Numbered from the stretch's first letter, positions 1-11,295 are shown. The stretch is DNA of 64,000 nt from Asterella californica (GCA_036924285.1 JAYKYS010000004.1:16276001-16340000), one strand, 5' to 3'. A program made the numbers and translations. The notes: generated by a model not told the origin, from the sequence alone.

Positions 1-40
1 GGTGAATTATTTACAATGTAAAATGATTCACATCACGACA
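1..40 (-). repeat. start of 3' LTR, truncated by window edge
   Basis: This stretch is identical to 2,722-2,761 and is preceded on the minus strand by a polypurine tract (GGAGGGGGTGGA, complement of 41-52), which is the usual priming site for plus-strand DNA synthesis in LTR elements. Confidence 0.6.
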
Positions 41-93
41 TCCACCCCCTCCAAACCTGCACATCCTCCGGCATGTGCCAACCTCTTCAGTCT

Positions 94-843
94 TCAGTTT
101 GTCTTCATCAGCATCGTTCTCCTCCGCCTCAGCCTCTTCAGTAGCCGGGCGTCTTCATCTCTTGTCATCTTCTCCTTCAATAACTCAATAACCATCGGTA
201 GCAAGGCACGAGGGACTGGAATCGGCTTCAAGTCCCAAGGTACGTGAGGAACAGTGAAGATAACCATCGGAGCTATCACACTAGGATCCACACAACCAAT
301 CTCTCCAGCTGAGAAAGAAAATGCCTTACCATGGCTAACTAACTTCTGCTCAAAAGCTCGTTTCTCCACTTCAGTCAAGAAGCCACCCCCTCCTATCTGG
401 AGCTGCTCGAATGTCTCCTGAGTAAACTTGTGTCCTACCTGTGTAGGATCTCTAAGCACAGGCTCAGCAGCCGCTAACTCCATCTGCTGCTGAGAATCAA
501 CAGGTAATTGGGTCGCCACAGGTCTCACCTTCCTCGCTACAGCTTTATACTTGGCGTGTACTTTCGCTTCCTGATGTAAGCCACACCAACAGACTGCATC
601 CTTCCATCCATTCTCCAGTCTCGGATGAGGACGATATCGCAAGTACGAGATAATTTCCTCATAGACTTCACGAGAATGGATGGGGATCACCACCCTACCT
701 CCCATCTGTTCCATCAACATATCTACACCATCCAGCCAACAAACAAAAGACTGCACACCTACAAACTCCTCATAAACACCAGAAATCATCTCATCTTCCT
801 TCAGAACTCCTGTACAACGCAGATTTGCTGCACACCTCTCCAT
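94..843 (-). pseudogene. retroelement polyprotein fragment: linker plus N-terminal edge of reverse transcriptase
   Basis: The 249-residue ORF is open throughout. Its C-terminal half carries a block reading VPHVPWDLKPIPVPRALLP followed by a leucine- and lysine-rich helix. I associate this block with the start of the RT domain in a Ty3/gypsy group common in non-seed plants. In intact members the RT fingers follow at once (a W-F-T-V-P-K-K type motif); here the reading frame instead runs into an Arg-rich stretch and stops, so the RT core is missing. The N-terminal 130 residues are not recognised. The ORF lies downstream of the gag ORF at 1,225-1,827 on the same strand, separated by about 380 bp with several stops. 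Confidence 0.6.
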
Positions 844-1224
844 CTACCTTCTACTTTTCTCAGTCAAATCCTCCATCCGTGTGAACTCACTCCAATCATC
901 AGAACTGAAAGTCATCAACCCAGATTTCCAACTATGTACAGTGCAACTACTTTCTGAATCTTGAGCAGCCTTTCCATCAACCTCCTGTGATCCCACAGGC
1001 TGCTCAAGCGGGATCATAGTAACAGCAGATCCATCACTCTTGGTATCCCGGCCTACAAGAGTGGTTTCAGAAAACCCTTGCTCCTACAGATAGGAGAATC
1101 TCTCAAAGTCTGTCTGTTTCGTTCGTGGTTCGAACGAACGGTCAAAAACTGCACAGAACGTCTATCATCTGGACTACGGATCCTAGCATAGTGAGATCCA
1201 TCATCCATCACCTTCGTCTCCATT

Positions 1225-1827
1225 CTAACTGCGGTGATATAAGGTTGTTGAAAGTTGTCGGTATCTCCGATCAAACTCTCTCAACAACTCATTCAGGCTC
1301 ATCATACGACCAGGTTGCTGCTCAACCCAGTCTAGGAACGTTCTTCTAGTGACTCTCTCTGAATCTTCTTCGAGAAACTCCTCTCGAAGAGATCGCTCGA
1401 AACTCATCCAAACACCTAGATTTCTTCTCTGTACATCCCTAACCTGGTCCCGCAACTCAGGGATTACATCTAACTCGAAACTCCCTATCATCTCAGCATC
1501 AGTAACTCTAACTAGTTCCATCTCTCCTCTGTATTCACGCAGATATCTAGAAATATCTCTACCTTCAAATCTACCGCATCTATTCACAATTGCTTGCAAA
1601 GCCTTGGTAGACTTCAACTCACCCTCTCCAATGATCGGATGTTGTTGGACCAGGGCCGCAAGTGTCTTCAGAATCTCAGCCGTATCCAGACCAGGTGCAG
1701 ACGTCGCTGTAGCCGCTGGTGCTACAGAAGGAGCTGCAGTAGACGTAGATGCAGCAGGCGTAGAAGTAGCAGCAGCAGCACTCTTACGATCCATCTCTTC
1801 TCCTTGTAGTGAACTCAACCTTCTCAA
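1225..1827 (-). pseudogene. Ty3/gypsy gag (capsid-like) fragment
   Basis: The 200-residue ORF has an Ala/Ser/Thr-rich N-terminus (residues 15-50) and then a helical gag-like segment containing GRDISRYLREYRGEMEL and a later SLREEFLEEDSERVT motif. The minus-strand ORF at 56,708-57,055 has the same architecture in the same order (DERDISKFLRCYTTEMEL, then ALREEYFLKNSDRVT). The two are therefore diverged copies of one gag family. Expected role: the structural coat of the virus-like particle. The frame degenerates after residue 190, and I see no zinc knuckle. The start codon is chosen only as the first ATG of the open frame. Confidence 0.6.
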
Positions 1828-1999
1828 TCAATCACCCCAAGAGCTCTCAGTGGAAGCACCAGATTGTCGAGTTGAGAGTTTTCCTGAGAAGGGCGGAACC
1901 TTCTGGAGGATTTGCAGTACACAGCTTGCTGAACACTCCTGTGAAGTTGGGCCTCATGATTGTACACAGAACTCCAGATCTCGCTCTCTGAAGTTGACG

Positions 2000-2761
2000 C
2001 TCTAGATTGAGAGTTTTTCGGACCCCCTCTGCTTCAGCGGTCGCCCTGAATTACTCACAGACTCAATTGACATGAAAATTTGGGGACAGTCGTAGCCATG
2101 CTGCCAATGAACGCGACCTCGAAGGTTTGAAGCGATTTTCTCAAATCTACTGCGATTGACATCGAAAATCCCAAAATCAACAGAAGTGCTGCAATTCTGA
2201 CACAAATCGAACTTCAATCAGCCATAACTCCTTCTTTATTGCTTCAAATCGATCAAAAATTTCGCTGACAGTGCTTGGCACGACAAACCCTATCTCCATG
2301 TGCTCTCAGATTTCGAAGATCTTTTCACCAAATGCTCGAACTCCTCTTAAGACCCCTACTACTAAGTTTAGCAGTACACAAAGACAAAATTGGACCAATG
2401 GGAGTTCATAGCTTCACTCCCCTGTCCTTTTGTGTCCCAAACCACGTGGTGACTTGATTTTGCACATAGGCTATCACGTCAAGCCCCTAAAGTGCCAGCA
2501 TAGACCCTAAACTACATACGAAGACATGTAAAACGACACGTAATCCCGAAAAATAACCTAACCTCGCTAGGAAGCATGCGTGAGCGACACGTAATTACAA
2601 CCCATGAGCTTAACTCCATCTACATGATAATTAACCTACTAAGTCTCAAAATATATATCATCATCAAAATCGACTTCTCTGAGGTCCTAACTTCGCTCAG
2701 AGATACTAAGTCTGACAGAGAGGTGAATTATTTACAATGTAAAATGATTCACATCACGACA
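2000..2761 (-). repeat. probable 5' LTR of the element at 1-2,761
   Basis: The outer end (2,722-2,761) matches the 3' LTR start at 1-40 exactly. The inner boundary is inferred only from where gag-proximal sequence seems to begin. No tRNA-iMet primer site was found, so the primer is unknown. The stretch has no coding potential. Confidence 0.4.
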
Positions 2762-2766
2762 ACGTA

Positions 2767-3951
2767 GACAGACATCTTTGCCGATATCATGTGGCGGGGT
2801 GGGCTTATTATCCATGGAGGAGACTGCTCCTGTAGCCTTTTTGGGTAGTTGGGCCCTCTCAGCACCTTGGCTCTGTTGTCGTTTTCTCGTGCGAGATAGA
2901 TCTATTCTAGAGAGCTACGTGACAGAGGTGGAGGATGGTTCTTACCCACTACAGATGTGTCTCCGTGAGACAAGAGATGGCCTGACTCTTGAGGCACGTG
3001 AGGCACACCCTCGATTCGATACCTTAGCTACCGATGGATCTCGCGGACTACAATCTTCTCTGACGGGGCACCACTTCCAGCAGGTTCTCCATGCTCTCTT
3101 AGTGGATCCTTCCATCTCATGGGATACTAGAGCTCGACTCCGCTCTTGTTCGGACAAGGGCGCAGGCTCTTGTCTCATAGCTCGACCTTGCATTAGAGCA
3201 TTCCGACTCGCACCGACTATCTTCTCTACAGCGATGAGGTTCCGCCTAGGCGTGGTCCAACCTGTTGCTTCGGCACTATCCACTTGCGAGTGTGGTGTCT
3301 CGCTCGACACATCGGATCGTCATCTTGTTCGATGTCCTCATGGTGGAGAGCGGATAGCTACCCACGATGTCATCAGAGACGTCGTGTTTGCCTTAGCACG
3401 GGAGAGCGGTCACATGACGTGGAGAGAGCGTTGGTATGCCCTTCAGACAAGAGGATCAGTGAGAGCTGACTTGTACATGATGAGAGAGGATCAGGTCTCA
3501 GTGACTGATGTGGTTGTCACGGATCTGACACGGGACTCAGTGACGGCACAGGTGATCACTCATCCCTCAGGATGGGCTGCAGGCGTGGCGGCAGCAGCGA
3601 AGGTGACCAAGTATAAGAGTATGCAAATGGGACATCGCTTCATCCCTTTAGCTTTGGAGATATACGGATCGACAGGCTTGGAGTTCGACGTCTTTCTGAG
3701 AGACTGTGCTAGAGCCTATCCTGAGAGACGTCAGGGAGTACCACTTTTCTCTTTCTTTCTGCATCATATTTTTTAGACAGCGAGTTTTCATTGCTCTACA
3801 GAGAGCTTTAGCAGGAGCAGTTCACAGGAGAGCAATCGCAGCAGGTGATCCCTCTTCAGGTGCGCCAGTTGTTTCTAGAGGTACTGATTTTCTTATTTCC
3901 GACATTATAGGTGCCACAGGCGATTTTAGAGCTACTGATAGTGAGGATTAG
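2767..3951 (+). pseudogene. non-LTR retrotransposon ORF, C-terminal part (zinc knuckle plus restriction-like endonuclease)
   Basis: The open frame 2,778-3,776 begins with a block (LPISCGGVGLLS...FLGSWALS) that follows the RT thumb in many plant LINE-like proteins. A C-x-C...H-x3-C knuckle follows (CECG...HLVRC). Next comes a conserved HDVIRDVV, then RADLYM, TDVVVTD and KVTKYKSM. This D-x12-D...K-x2-K-Y order resembles the restriction-like endonuclease of R2-type elements, although the usual Pro of the PD pair is Ala here. Near 3,760 the frame shifts; the characteristic tail (FIALQRALAGAVHRRA) continues in another frame to 3,951. The 5' side is truncated at the LTR element ending at 2,761. RT itself is absent. 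The endonuclease assignment is inference from motif spacing. Confidence 0.6.
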
Positions 3952-3954
3952 CCC

Positions 3955-4085
3955 CACTGTTTTTCCCTTCGGGGTGGTTATTGCTTGTCCCTTCGGGTCC
4001 TTCTTTCCCTTGTGAGGCTTGATGGGTCTTCCCATCCGTTTGCTATTCATTGGGTCGCGTTTTTTCCTTCTAAGGTCCCTTTCGG
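3955..4085 (+). repeat. 3' tail of the LINE-like element, plus copy
   Basis: This stretch follows the ORF end and holds several CCCTTCGGG motifs. It matches, in reverse complement, 5,165-5,275, sharing the CCATTCATTGGGTCGCGTTTTT-like core with small differences. It is probably the 3' untranslated region of the retrotransposon. Confidence 0.55.
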
Positions 4086-5164
4086 GTTTCGTCGCCGCTG
4101 TGATGATCCGCGAGGGTGGTGGGTCATGACTTGACCGATAGTAGGGGACTCATACTGCGCTACGCCAGCCTTCCGCCTTCTGCCTCCAGCTGAGTTGGTC
4201 CACCACAGTCGGCTGTAAAAGTCCGCGACTTCGGTCCGACTCCTTCTAAGTGTACCTTATCGACCATACACGGCACTGCAATGTCGTCCTGTCGGGAGCT
4301 TTATGTCTTAATCGTTACCTCAACAAGTGCAAATCGGGCTATCGTCTACGACGCCAGTATAGAGCAATTGAAGGAACTCGGCAAACACGCCCCGCCAGTT
4401 TAGTTCGTTCATGTTTTAGGACGCGCCGTCGTCGTTCAACTCGCCAAGTGCACTCCCTGCTGGAACAGTGCGAGTCGTCTTCCGGTGGCTATACCTACCA
4501 ACGAGCTACGCTTGCAATGGAACTGAGTAGCTATGCGTTAGTAATTTATCCGGATCAAGTCCCAAGTTACCATAGTTTTTTACTAGTAGTTTATTATTAA
4601 TTTTATTATTCTTTTTTAATCTGAAACGGATTTGCAAGTTTGAAACACAAAGAGTTTTCACTCCACAAACGTGAGATAAAAGTTATAATCAAAATCATGG
4701 TCTATATTTTATGTGATTGAATAAAGATTTTTTTTGTATTTTGTGTTTATTATAACAAAGATCAATAATAATATAACAAAGATCAACATAGAAAACAAAT
4801 TATTTTTAAAAATAAATATTTTATCATAAACTTTTCCTTCAACATGATTATATGACACGTGTCGCCGTAAAACCAAACAATTGCTAAAAACCTTAAGAAG
4901 GTACCCAAGAGTACCCTCTACGGATCAGTTAACTTTTAAAATATTCTCTATCCCAATTTAATAAAAATTCGATAAATTAAGATTTGTAATTTATCTACCG
5001 AACCTAGGTTCGGGTAAGAACCTAAGCGAAACAAACCTTGTGCGGCTGGGCTAACAAATAGGACAAATAATAAATGATATTAAAAGAAATCCCTCTTCCT
5101 TTCGGGGCTTGACCAGCGACGCGTAGACACCTGGCTGGATGCACCACCATGAACTTTGTAAGAC
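4086..5164. other. intergenic, no gene recognised
   Basis: Up to about 4,600 the sequence is of mixed composition, with one open frame of 116 codons (4,250-4,600, plus) that resembles nothing I know. It then becomes AT-rich to 5,000. Nothing else is supported. Confidence 0.4.
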
Positions 5165-5275
5165 AAAAACGCGACCCAATGAATAGATGGGAAGACCCCA
5201 TCAATCCTTACCAGGGAAAGAGGGACCGAAGGGCCAAGCAACCTACGCACCGAAGGGCGTCGAAGCGATGAAGCA
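5165..5275 (-). repeat. 3' tail of the LINE-like element, inverted copy
   Basis: This is the reverse complement of the LINE tail at 3,955-4,085 with scattered mismatches. It indicates a second, 5'-truncated insertion in the opposite orientation about 1.1 kb away. No coding sequence of the element accompanies it. Confidence 0.5.
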
Positions 5276-6619
5276 GGACACCTTCATTCTAACAAGAAGC
5301 ACAACCGCACCACTTCGTCCATGCTGTCTTTTATGGCGTTTTCTGTCAGACGTCCCAGCATATCAGTCTCCAGGTGGTACCATATGAACAGTTCTCGCAG
5401 TGGTGACACAACATGTCTAGTAGTATTTAGGTCTGGGTCATGGCATTTTCATATTGAAAATCCAGTCTATAGCACATTCCCGCTCGCTTTCTGAAGCACG
5501 GCCATTCCCCCTTTCTTGAGAAAAAGCGTGCAGTCGTCGACAATGTAGTAGCCTCATCAAATTTATGAGTACTTCACCATGAAGACTGCACATCTGATAC
5601 GCACCAAAAACTGTCTCAGAAAATGAGAAAAGAATGTGACGGACGATAGTGCGGTTGATGCTCTAGTTACAAAGCCGACGTGGACCTAAAAGGACAGACT
5701 CTCTGCGACATAAAAATTCATAGTGCGGTTTTACATCTCCAAAGTCAATTTCCATATGGAAAATTACAGGGAAATTGGTTCCGACGGTATTTTACTTGAT
5801 CTGAACACATCTCTCTACACAAAATTATTACCACCATCAAATATTAGAAGATATCATTTTCTTATACAAATTTGCTTAAGATTTCGTGCAGATTTGCCAA
5901 CCTGACCTAAAAGGACTCTTAAACTTCGAAATTTTGCAGCTCTTTCACTTATCATCCAAAGCAGCTGATTTTTATCTCTACAAAAGACCACTGAAGAGAT
6001 CTTTTTTACTGATATAAAGAGTTTTTTTCATCAAGAGATACAACCGATCAAAGATCACTAACTCTCTCCCAAGTAATTTGTATGAGGACACTAGACCACT
6101 CGCACCAACAAATCTACTCAAGTTTTCGTTAAATTTAGCCTTATCTTTTCTCTATAACGTAGAATCCAATGAAATTTGTGCCATCCGAACGTACACTGCT
6201 GAGCTTTCCAACGATACCATGGTTTAATGTTCATATACTTTTCCATTGAGTAAATCATGGAGATTTGCTGCTAAAAGTCTTAAAAATATAAAATCAACAA
6301 AGTCTTTAAAATTTGTGATAAAAGTCTTGGGGCCTTTCTACACCCTAGCAAAATTCTCCTAGACGATGAGTCTCACAAGCTCTCTATTTTTATACTCATA
6401 AAGATGAATATGCAACAAAAGTGCACATCCGGCCGGGAGCCAGAAGACGCCAAGCGGGAGGAGCGGCATTTTCCCGGTTGGCGTAGGGTGGGGATAGGGA
6501 CGGATTAGGGCGATTTTGAATTCTCTATATTGCTCGCTGCTGTGTGGGGAGAGTATTTTTGAGTTAATGTTTGTTGTCAGACGGTAGTCGTCCGTGCGAG
6601 AGCTCCACGTGCTTGACAT
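5276..6619. other. intergenic, no gene recognised
   Basis: The only ORFs are short and lack codon structure. The part 6,420-6,520 is locally GC-rich. A GAGCTTTCCAACGATACC motif near 6,200 resembles a module seen in several LTRs in this window, so some of it may be old LTR sequence. Confidence 0.35.
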
Positions 6620-6946
6620 TCACACATTACAAAGGGCTGGCTTCACTTGTCTGTCAGTGCAGATGACAAATGCAGTATAGTGCGCCAAGATTATCTCACC
6701 TTGTCGTACTTCTTGAGAATGTTCGTAAATGCTAGCATATTTAGCATGCTGTGAGCCAACATCCAGGGTAACACTGTCAGCTAGGTCCACGATGGGGAAA
6801 ATAAACGGATGGAAAACTGTTGAAGAGTTATGTTCTAACAGCAAATCACCAAGCACCAACCAAGCTCCTTTGCGATTGATCGTCGGTCCTTTTCGTACAT
6901 GCCACAAATTTCGAAGATAACCCGTAAGTTTTGTACGTGAAAACAA
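6620..6946 (-). pseudogene. unidentified ORF, possible relic of a host gene
   Basis: The frame is open for 108 codons on the minus strand in an otherwise stop-rich area. The residues (for example SIYEHSQEVRQGEIILAHYT followed by FVICTDRQVKPA) have a balanced composition unlike the shadow ORFs around it. The last third faintly recalls the C-terminal strands of hotdog-fold thioesterases, but this is too weak to name it. No promoter, neighbouring exon or splice pattern was seen. It is about 330 bp from the double hairpin, on no evident shared transcript. Confidence 0.25.
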
Positions 6947-6993
6947 GTTTCAGTATCCATAAGTCCGCCGTCAACAAACAGATTTTTTATAGA

Positions 6994-7097
6994 CTTTAAT
7001 TTATCACCTAACCTTCCCCACCGGAAGGGTTACGTGATAAATTAAAGCTCCTTGCATTATCACCTCGTCTGAACTTGGAAGCAGTGATAATGCAAGG
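6994..7097 (-). repeat. tandem double hairpin element, copy A
   Basis: Two inverted repeats lie back to back. The first pairs 6,994-7,018 with 7,023-7,047: 14 perfect pairs at the base, then one mismatch and one bulge, with a tiny loop. The second pairs 7,050-7,063 with 7,084-7,097: 14 perfect pairs with a 20-nt loop. Both stems share the core TTATCAC/GTGATAA. The reverse complement of the whole unit is found, diverged, at 52,996-53,099. Confidence 0.75.
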
Positions 7098-8739
7098 ATG
7101 TGTACAGATGATATAGTACATGTTGCCAGCTCAATCCGTAAGATCGTAGATCACATTTCACATTTCACCACATGCAAAAAAGTACGTCAGCTTTTGTTGT
7201 CATCTTTTTTCTAACTCGTATCAATCCCAACACATCCAGTGCCAAGTTGTCATGTCACCATAATGTCCATCAGAATGTATGTCACTTCATACACCTTGTG
7301 CTCGTTGCACGTCAATCACCTTTTCATGTGTGAATTAGGGTTAGATTGCAGCTACTTGAATGAGACGATGTCATGAAGAATGTATTCTTAGTGAAACAAA
7401 AATAATGTTTTAAGTCTTTGAGTTCATCGGTAGTTGTCTCAATTCAATTCTGATTGTCATAAACCTAGTCCAAAGCTCCAAATGATAAACTCCTCGTAAC
7501 ATTTGAGAACTGAGTTTCCATCCGAAGGGGTTGTGATTCGCAAGAGCATGATTAAGGTTCTATTCAAATTCTCAATTGAATCTATATGGCTAAACTTAGA
7601 AAAGCTAAAGCTCTAAAGCTCCAAATGGCAACAAAATGTACATAGTTCTTCTAACCTATATTTGCACCCGAGAAGGTCACTCTTAATAAATTTAAGTAAC
7701 ACGTTCGAGTGTTGATCATATTTCTTCGTAGTTATGACACTAACAAATATACTTCTTTTTGTAAAATTTAAATTCATAATATTAACTAATTAGTTTATTT
7801 ATGTATCATTTTACATATTATTTTGAATGTATTATATGTTTATAAGTTAAATTTTCATTTTTCATAGAAAAAATTAGTTTAGAGTAATATACATTCTTTT
7901 AGTTATCATGTTTGGAAGTACTAAAGGATGCGAGAACAATATCAGTTGTTACAAATATCATCATGTTCCGAAACTTTTTTCTGATATATGTAAAAGTTTC
8001 TTGATATCTATAAACTGATGGTCGTTTTAGAAGATGCTTTTGCTAAGAAATTATCATGAGAATTTTAGTAATGATAGACGCTAACAACAACGAGGTACTC
8101 GCTAAGCGAAACAAGAACTCATAATAAATTTTTTGAGTTTAAAGAATGACTCATAAATAAATAATGTTAATTTTCATAAATTCTGTAGTTACTTTTGTGC
8201 ATAAATCTCAGAATCTATTTGAATTCAAAAGAAGGTATATTTCACATGGAAACTCAAATTTTGAGTTGACTTTGATGATGACATATGATAACTTTGAGAA
8301 TTATCGACATCTAGTCTTCAATTAACATTACTTTTTGTGTTCAATAGTTAAATTTGTCCTCATCTATATAACTATTTTTATTTCTTGGACAAAACTATCA
8401 CTTGCGGCTTCAATACCAAATGGTGAATGAAAACAAGAATTTGTCATTTGCTAACCAAGCAAATGCATGCACATACATAAATAATCCACAAGAAAACTTC
8501 ATTTTATCACTTATCAAAACTTATATAATAAATTATGGATATACATCACTCACACACAATTTGTCTTTAAGCAGCCCATGAACTTCATAGAGCGACATTT
8601 CCAAATTGTATAAGTACGTAATTCATATTCACCACATTCTAAACTAGTTGATGAGAATTAGCATACCTAAAATAGTCAGAATAAATTTGTTCAACAAACG
8701 TAAGATTGATTTTATCAAATTTTAAACACATATGTCGTG
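7098..8739. other. AT-rich intergenic DNA
   Basis: No ORF of note, no RNA gene and no repeat boundary was recognised. Homopolymer-like AT stretches dominate from 7,700 to 8,600. Confidence 0.5.
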
Positions 8740-9240
8740 CGCATACACATCGCTACACGACATACATCGCTGTCTGAGATACACCATACATACACATAAC
8801 ACATGGACGAGGTCAAACATATACACAAATGTATCACAATAATCTGAACAGAGAAATTATCATCTCCAACACTGCAACAAAGATTACTCACAAACGGTCA
8901 AGCCAAACCCACTCTATGCTCGAAGAGAATCCGGGTTACACTCAACTAGACTTTCCACCATAGCATGGAGCTTGAAGGCTCAACTTGAAGAACTAAGGCA
9001 TCCAAGCCTTATCTGCGAAGTATACTCCTAGTGGACTATCCCACCAACTCGCCCTAACGACACTGGCCTTATGGGATTTGCCACTCCGCACTCGGTCAAC
9101 CTAGCCGAGGTGCCCAAATTGACGTGACAGCTGTAATATGCATACACACCGTTACACAACATACATCGCTGTCAGAGATACACCACACATACACATAACA
9201 CATGGACGATGTCATACATATACACAAATGTACCACAATC
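8740..9240 (-). repeat. LTR-like repeat, probably of the methyltransferase/PHD element
   Basis: A stretch of about 100 bp rich in CATACACAT motifs occurs at 8,741-8,842 and again at 9,139-9,238, enclosing about 300 bp. The whole block recurs in inverted orientation at 25,262-25,690 and, strongly diverged, at 52,070-52,330. It lies about 160 bp downstream of the PHD-finger codons that end near 9,400, in the same orientation. It is therefore most simply the 3' LTR or 3' untranslated region of that element. Exact termini are not evident. Confidence 0.5.
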
Positions 9241-9397
9241 GCTCCCTAACTGACGGTTAGGTCCCTCTAACTCCAGATAGCTCCATATTCCAAGTACGTG
9301 ATATACACCTTCATGGGTGCAAGGATCAAGAGGTCGGGTGCTACATCATCTCATCCTTAGTCACCTGTCTGTAATCCATACCACGCTAATCGGCTAT

Positions 9398-9436
9398 CCC
9401 TGCTATATACATCGAGGACAAACCCATCGTCTAGTA
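9398..9436 (-). pseudogene. last codons of a PHD finger, split from 16,576-16,830
   Basis: Read on the minus strand from 9,436 downward, the codons give a W-x-C-x2-C end, the last zinc ligands of a PHD finger. They continue exactly the frame that stops at 16,576 on the other side of the chromovirus, with the 4-bp target duplication AGTA at the junction. A stop follows shortly after. This shows that the chromovirus landed inside the PHD coding sequence. Confidence 0.7.
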
Positions 9437-10499
9437 TGTCGCACCCCTCATTCTCAAGATCGGGCACAGACGCAAACAACTGAACCCTAGCGGACTTGCG
9501 CTAGGTTGTGAACGCTACGAGTAGGACTTAACGGCTTGGCCGGGAAGTCGGGATCAGATGAACCCTAAGTGGTTCTCTGAACCAAGGTTAGAACCTTGGG
9601 TTAGGACATAAGGGCCTACCCCAAGAGGGGCCCAGACGAACGCTGACCTAAAGGGACGAGTCTGGGAACGGACTGAAACATGAGTCTCAGACATAAGTCT
9701 GAGACGTGGGACCGAGACGTGGGTCCGAGACGCAGACGAACCACAGGGTTCGACCCTGGGTCTCGACCACAGGTTTCGGAAAAACTGCTAAGTGTTGGAG
9801 CTCCAGGGACGTTTTAGGTCGTGGACGGAGCTCCACGTAAGATCTGGAGGCGAGTGAGGTATCATTGGAAAGGTCTCGTCGAGAGCTTTCCAGTGATATA
9901 TAACACTTGTCGATCTAACCTCCGAGCTGGAACGATGCCTGGGTGGGCCAGGACGAGTCATCCGACCCCAGGGTTCGGCGGGCGGACTCTGGGGGCATGA
10001 GGTGATGGCTGGGCCGGTTCCAAGGTACGTTCCGATCCAGACTTGGATGTCTGGACTTGGGAACGATGTAAGGGCTGGGGCAAGACTAGGGAACGAGTCG
10101 ACGGGTTAGACCACCGTTCGGGAGCCTAGATCCAGATGGACATCACAGGCGGTTGAGCCGCTAGGTGTGTTGGAGACACCGTTTAGGACTCTGGACTTTA
10201 TGGGAAGTCCGCCCCAAGTCATATTGTGACTTGCTCATGTTTGGGACCGACTTAGGCAGATCTAAGTCGGGACTTAGGATTGTTGAGCTTGATGAATAGG
10301 GAGACGGTCCGGCTCCGGTCCGGACCAAACAGAACTAAGGTAAGTGGTGCATGGACGCTAACTTGTGATTGTGTAACAGAACTAAGGTAAGTGGTGCATG
10401 GACACTAACTTGTGATTGTGTTTGCAGGTTAGTGGTGTAAAGTTTGCGACCTACTGAGCTAGAGCTTCCGCTGGCACAACAAGGCGGTAGGTGCGCGAA
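9437..10499 (+). repeat. 5' LTR of the chromovirus
   Basis: It starts TGTCGCACCCC and matches 15,454-16,571 almost throughout. Two structural differences stand out. It lacks 96 bp corresponding to 15,950-16,045, and it carries a 47-bp tandem duplication (10,328-10,374 and 10,375-10,421, one mismatch) that is single in the 3' LTR. The inner end is placed just before the primer site. Confidence 0.85.
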
Positions 10500-10502
10500 A
10501 AG

Positions 10503-10513
10503 TGGTATCAGAG
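10503..10513 (+). promoter_or_regulatory. primer-binding site, initiator tRNA-Met type
   Basis: TGGTATCAGAG directly follows the 5' LTR. It is the sequence complementary to the 3' end of plant initiator tRNA-Met and used to prime minus-strand DNA synthesis. Confidence 0.9.
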
Positions 10514-10529
10514 AGTTCTTCGTCTACCA

Positions 10530-11295
10530 GAAAGCTTTGTAAGACGAATTTGCCGACTCCGTTTACAGGTATAGGACGAGCTCGCAAGGTTAAGGATTTC
10601 TTAACTGAGTTGGACTTATACTTTGAAGCGCATCAGGCTTAGGAGTCAGACAAAATGAGAGCGGCGGTTACGTTCCTGAAGGACCATGCGCTTCTCTGAT
10701 GGACCGCATACAGGGATGAGCATGCTTTGACCGTCTCGGCGCTTGGTTGGAAAGAGTTCAAGGAGTTGCTCGCAAGACGATTCACTCCAGAGTATCAAAG
10801 GATTCGGGACGGTGTTGAGTTAGTTCGGCTGAAGCAGACAGGGACCTTAAGCGCTTATGTGCGCGAGTTCAGTGCCAAGCTGGACTCGTTCTCCAAGTGG
10901 AATGAGGAGACCAAAATATGTATATTTATCGGGAGACTCAAGTCCAGCTCGGAGAAGGCTCTCTTCCGGATGCCAGAGCTACCTGCGACAAGTGCCGAAC
11001 TTTTGAAGTTAGCGGAGCGAATTGAGGACGACGAAGTCCAGCAACAGAAACCCTTTGAACCACGCAGCACGGACAAGTTCCAGAAGAAGAACAAGGGCTT
11101 CAAGCGACAATGGGATGGGGGTGAGAAGGATCGGAAGGATTCTTCTGCCCGGCAGCAAAGCGGCAGCCAACAGGAGTAAAACTTAAGGGACAGACACCTC
11201 AGAAGGGCAATGACGCTAAGTTTACTTGCTACAACTGTGACGAGACGGGCCACATTGCTAAGGGGTGTACGAAACCTAAGGTTAGTAATTGTAGC
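10530..11295 (+). pseudogene. chromovirus gag, broken
   Basis: Frame 2 gives a typical Ty3 gag: FLTELDLYFEAHQ, then an F-K-E-L-L...F-T-P-E block and the L-K-Q-T-G-T-L-S-A-Y-V-R-E-F motif of the retrotransposon gag family. The product forms the virus-like particle and packages RNA. In-frame stops lie at 10,640 (TAG) and 10,697 (TGA, in front of a Trp codon, probably an old TGG). The frame closes at 11,179, while the nucleic-acid-binding zinc knuckle (C-x2-C-x4-H-x4-C, about 11,227-11,268) is in frame 1, continuous with pol. One frameshift therefore lies at about 11,100-11,180. No ATG remains at the expected start. Confidence 0.85.

Larger units (their letters stand above)
1..2761 (-). mobile_element. 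Ty3/gypsy-related LTR element lacking the pol core
   Basis: Positions 1-40 and 2,722-2,761 are identical 40-bp stretches ending in CACGACA, so on the minus strand both begin TGTCGTG, as expected of LTR starts. The copy at 1-40 is preceded, in minus-strand sense, by a purine-rich tract (complement of 41-52), so it is read as the start of the 3' LTR, cut by the window edge. Between them lie a gag-like ORF and an ORF ending at the N-terminal edge of a reverse transcriptase, but no RT catalytic core, RNase H or integrase. The internal region is therefore a deletion derivative that would depend on other elements for movement. The inner edge of the 5' LTR is not clear; a position near 2,000 is a guess. 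Confidence 0.7.

Noticed and set aside
6994..7097. Double hairpin as a microRNA precursor or bacterial-type terminator
   Set aside because: The stems are short for a plant precursor, there are two in tandem, and no adjacent gene or T-run fits a terminator.
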